Shown here: in pieces, positions 5,518 to 5,845 of the stretch
Position numbering within the stretch: the stretch's first letter is position 1
How the letters are laid out: each line of letters starts with the position of its first letter
Assembly (NCBI GenBank): GCA_934215995.1
Contig: CAKQBC010000168.1
Span: forward strand, 1 to 5,845
Length of the DNA stretch: 5,845 nucleotides
Source of the DNA: an uncultured Bacillus sp.
Lineage (GTDB): Bacteria > Bacillota > Bacilli > Bacillales > DSM-1321
Direction: 5' to 3'
Translations under genes and position numbers: made by a program
The notes under the pieces: generated by a model
Told to the model about the DNA's origin: nothing
Databases searched by the model: none
What the model saw: only the letters and a program-made list of their open reading frames with translations

Positions 5518-5781
5518 ATGTCGCATCAATTACCTCCCGAGTACTATCAGTTACTTGAGGAGCTGCAGGCAGTGGACTTTGCACTTGTTGAATTGACCCT
5601 CTATCTGGACACCCATCCGGATGACCAAAAGGCGATTAATCAATTCAACACCCTTACGAAACAAAGATTCGAAATCAGATACGAATTCGAATCCCGTTTC
5701 GGTCCCCTACAGCAATACGGGAACAGTTTCTCGGACAATAAATGGAGCTGGCATAGCGAACCGTGGCCATGGCAGGTGTAG
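5518..5781 (+). CDS. cotJB: Spore coat protein CotJB
   Basis: An 87-residue protein, the usual CotJB length. Family features: a helical YYQLLEELQAVDFALVELTL segment at about 10-29, LDTHPDD at 30-36, a second helix ending ALNQ-like (AINQFNTL), and a Trp-rich tail (KWSWHSEPWPWQ). It is made in the mother cell with CotJA and CotJC and incorporated in the coat; its precise role is unknown. The ribosome binding site AGGTGA (5506-5511) overlaps the cotJA stop codon and sits 6 bases before ATG 5518, pointing to coupled translation. Confidence 0.93.
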   Translation: MSHQLPPEYYQLLEELQAVDFALVELTLYLDTHPDDQKAINQFNTLTKQRFEIRYEFESRFGPLQQYGNSFSDNKWSWHSEPWPWQV

Positions 5782-5794
5782 AAAGGAGACTCCT

Positions 5795-5845
5795 ATGTGG
5801 ATCTATGAGAAAAAATTGCAATACCCCGTAAAGGTCAGTACGTGC
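5795..5845 (+). CDS. cotJC: Spore coat protein CotJC, manganese-catalase family (N-terminal 17 residues only)
   Basis: The frame opens at ATG 5795 with GAAAGGAG (5781-5788) 6 bases upstream, overlapping the last base of the cotJB stop codon. The 17 residues MWIYEKKLQYPVKVSTC are the characteristic CotJC start. Family members have about 190 residues and a ferritin-like di-manganese catalase fold; the metal-binding residues lie beyond the window. Identity rests on the N-terminus plus its place as third gene of cotJABC. Confidence 0.92.
   Translation, partial: MWIYEKKLQYPVKVSTC

Overview
The window looks like chromosomal DNA of an endospore-forming member of the Bacillaceae (Bacillus in the broad sense). 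The evidence is a cotJ spore-coat operon, a sporulation-type sensor kinase, strong AAAGGAG/GAGGAGG ribosome binding sites, intrinsic terminators with long T runs, and sigma-E, sigma-H and sigma-K-like promoter matches. The genus cannot be fixed from the sequence. No RNA gene, CRISPR array, insertion sequence or phage gene is visible.

Layout. (1) 3-1001 (+): C-terminal three quarters of a basic amino-acid antiporter of the APC/APA superfamily (ArcD/YvsH type), closed by a strong terminator at 1007-1053. (2) 1192-1635 (+): a glutamine-rich small protein resembling YuzC/YxeE inner spore-coat proteins, behind a sigma-K-like promoter and followed by a terminator at 1666-1692. (3) 1626-2945 (-): a decayed two-gene polysaccharide O-acetylation locus. 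It holds an AlgI-type MBOAT acyltransferase that lacks its N-terminus and carries about four frameshifts, then a DHHW/AlgX-like partner cut to about a third of its length. (4) 3019-3858 (+): an intact AIM24-family protein with its own terminator. (5) 3886-5073 (-): an intact cytoplasmic sensor histidine kinase of the sporulation phosphorelay type, with a sigma-H-like promoter whose -10 element overlaps a consensus Spo0A box. (6) 5206-5845 (+): the cotJABC operon behind a clear sigma-E promoter, with cotJC running off the end.

How it fits together. Several genes belong to the sporulation programme at different stages: the kinase (entry, sigma-H and Spo0A), cotJABC (early mother cell, sigma-E) and the YuzC-like coat protein (late mother cell, sigma-K, tentative). 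The antiporter and AIM24 protein have no evident link to sporulation. The O-acetylation locus is a relic, bordered on each side by an intact gene.

I do not see a convincing new multi-gene system. The best leads are the Spo0A box over the kinase promoter, the eroded algI-DHHW locus, the sigma-K-linked Q-rich coat-like protein, and an inverted repeat able to mask the AIM24 ribosome binding site.
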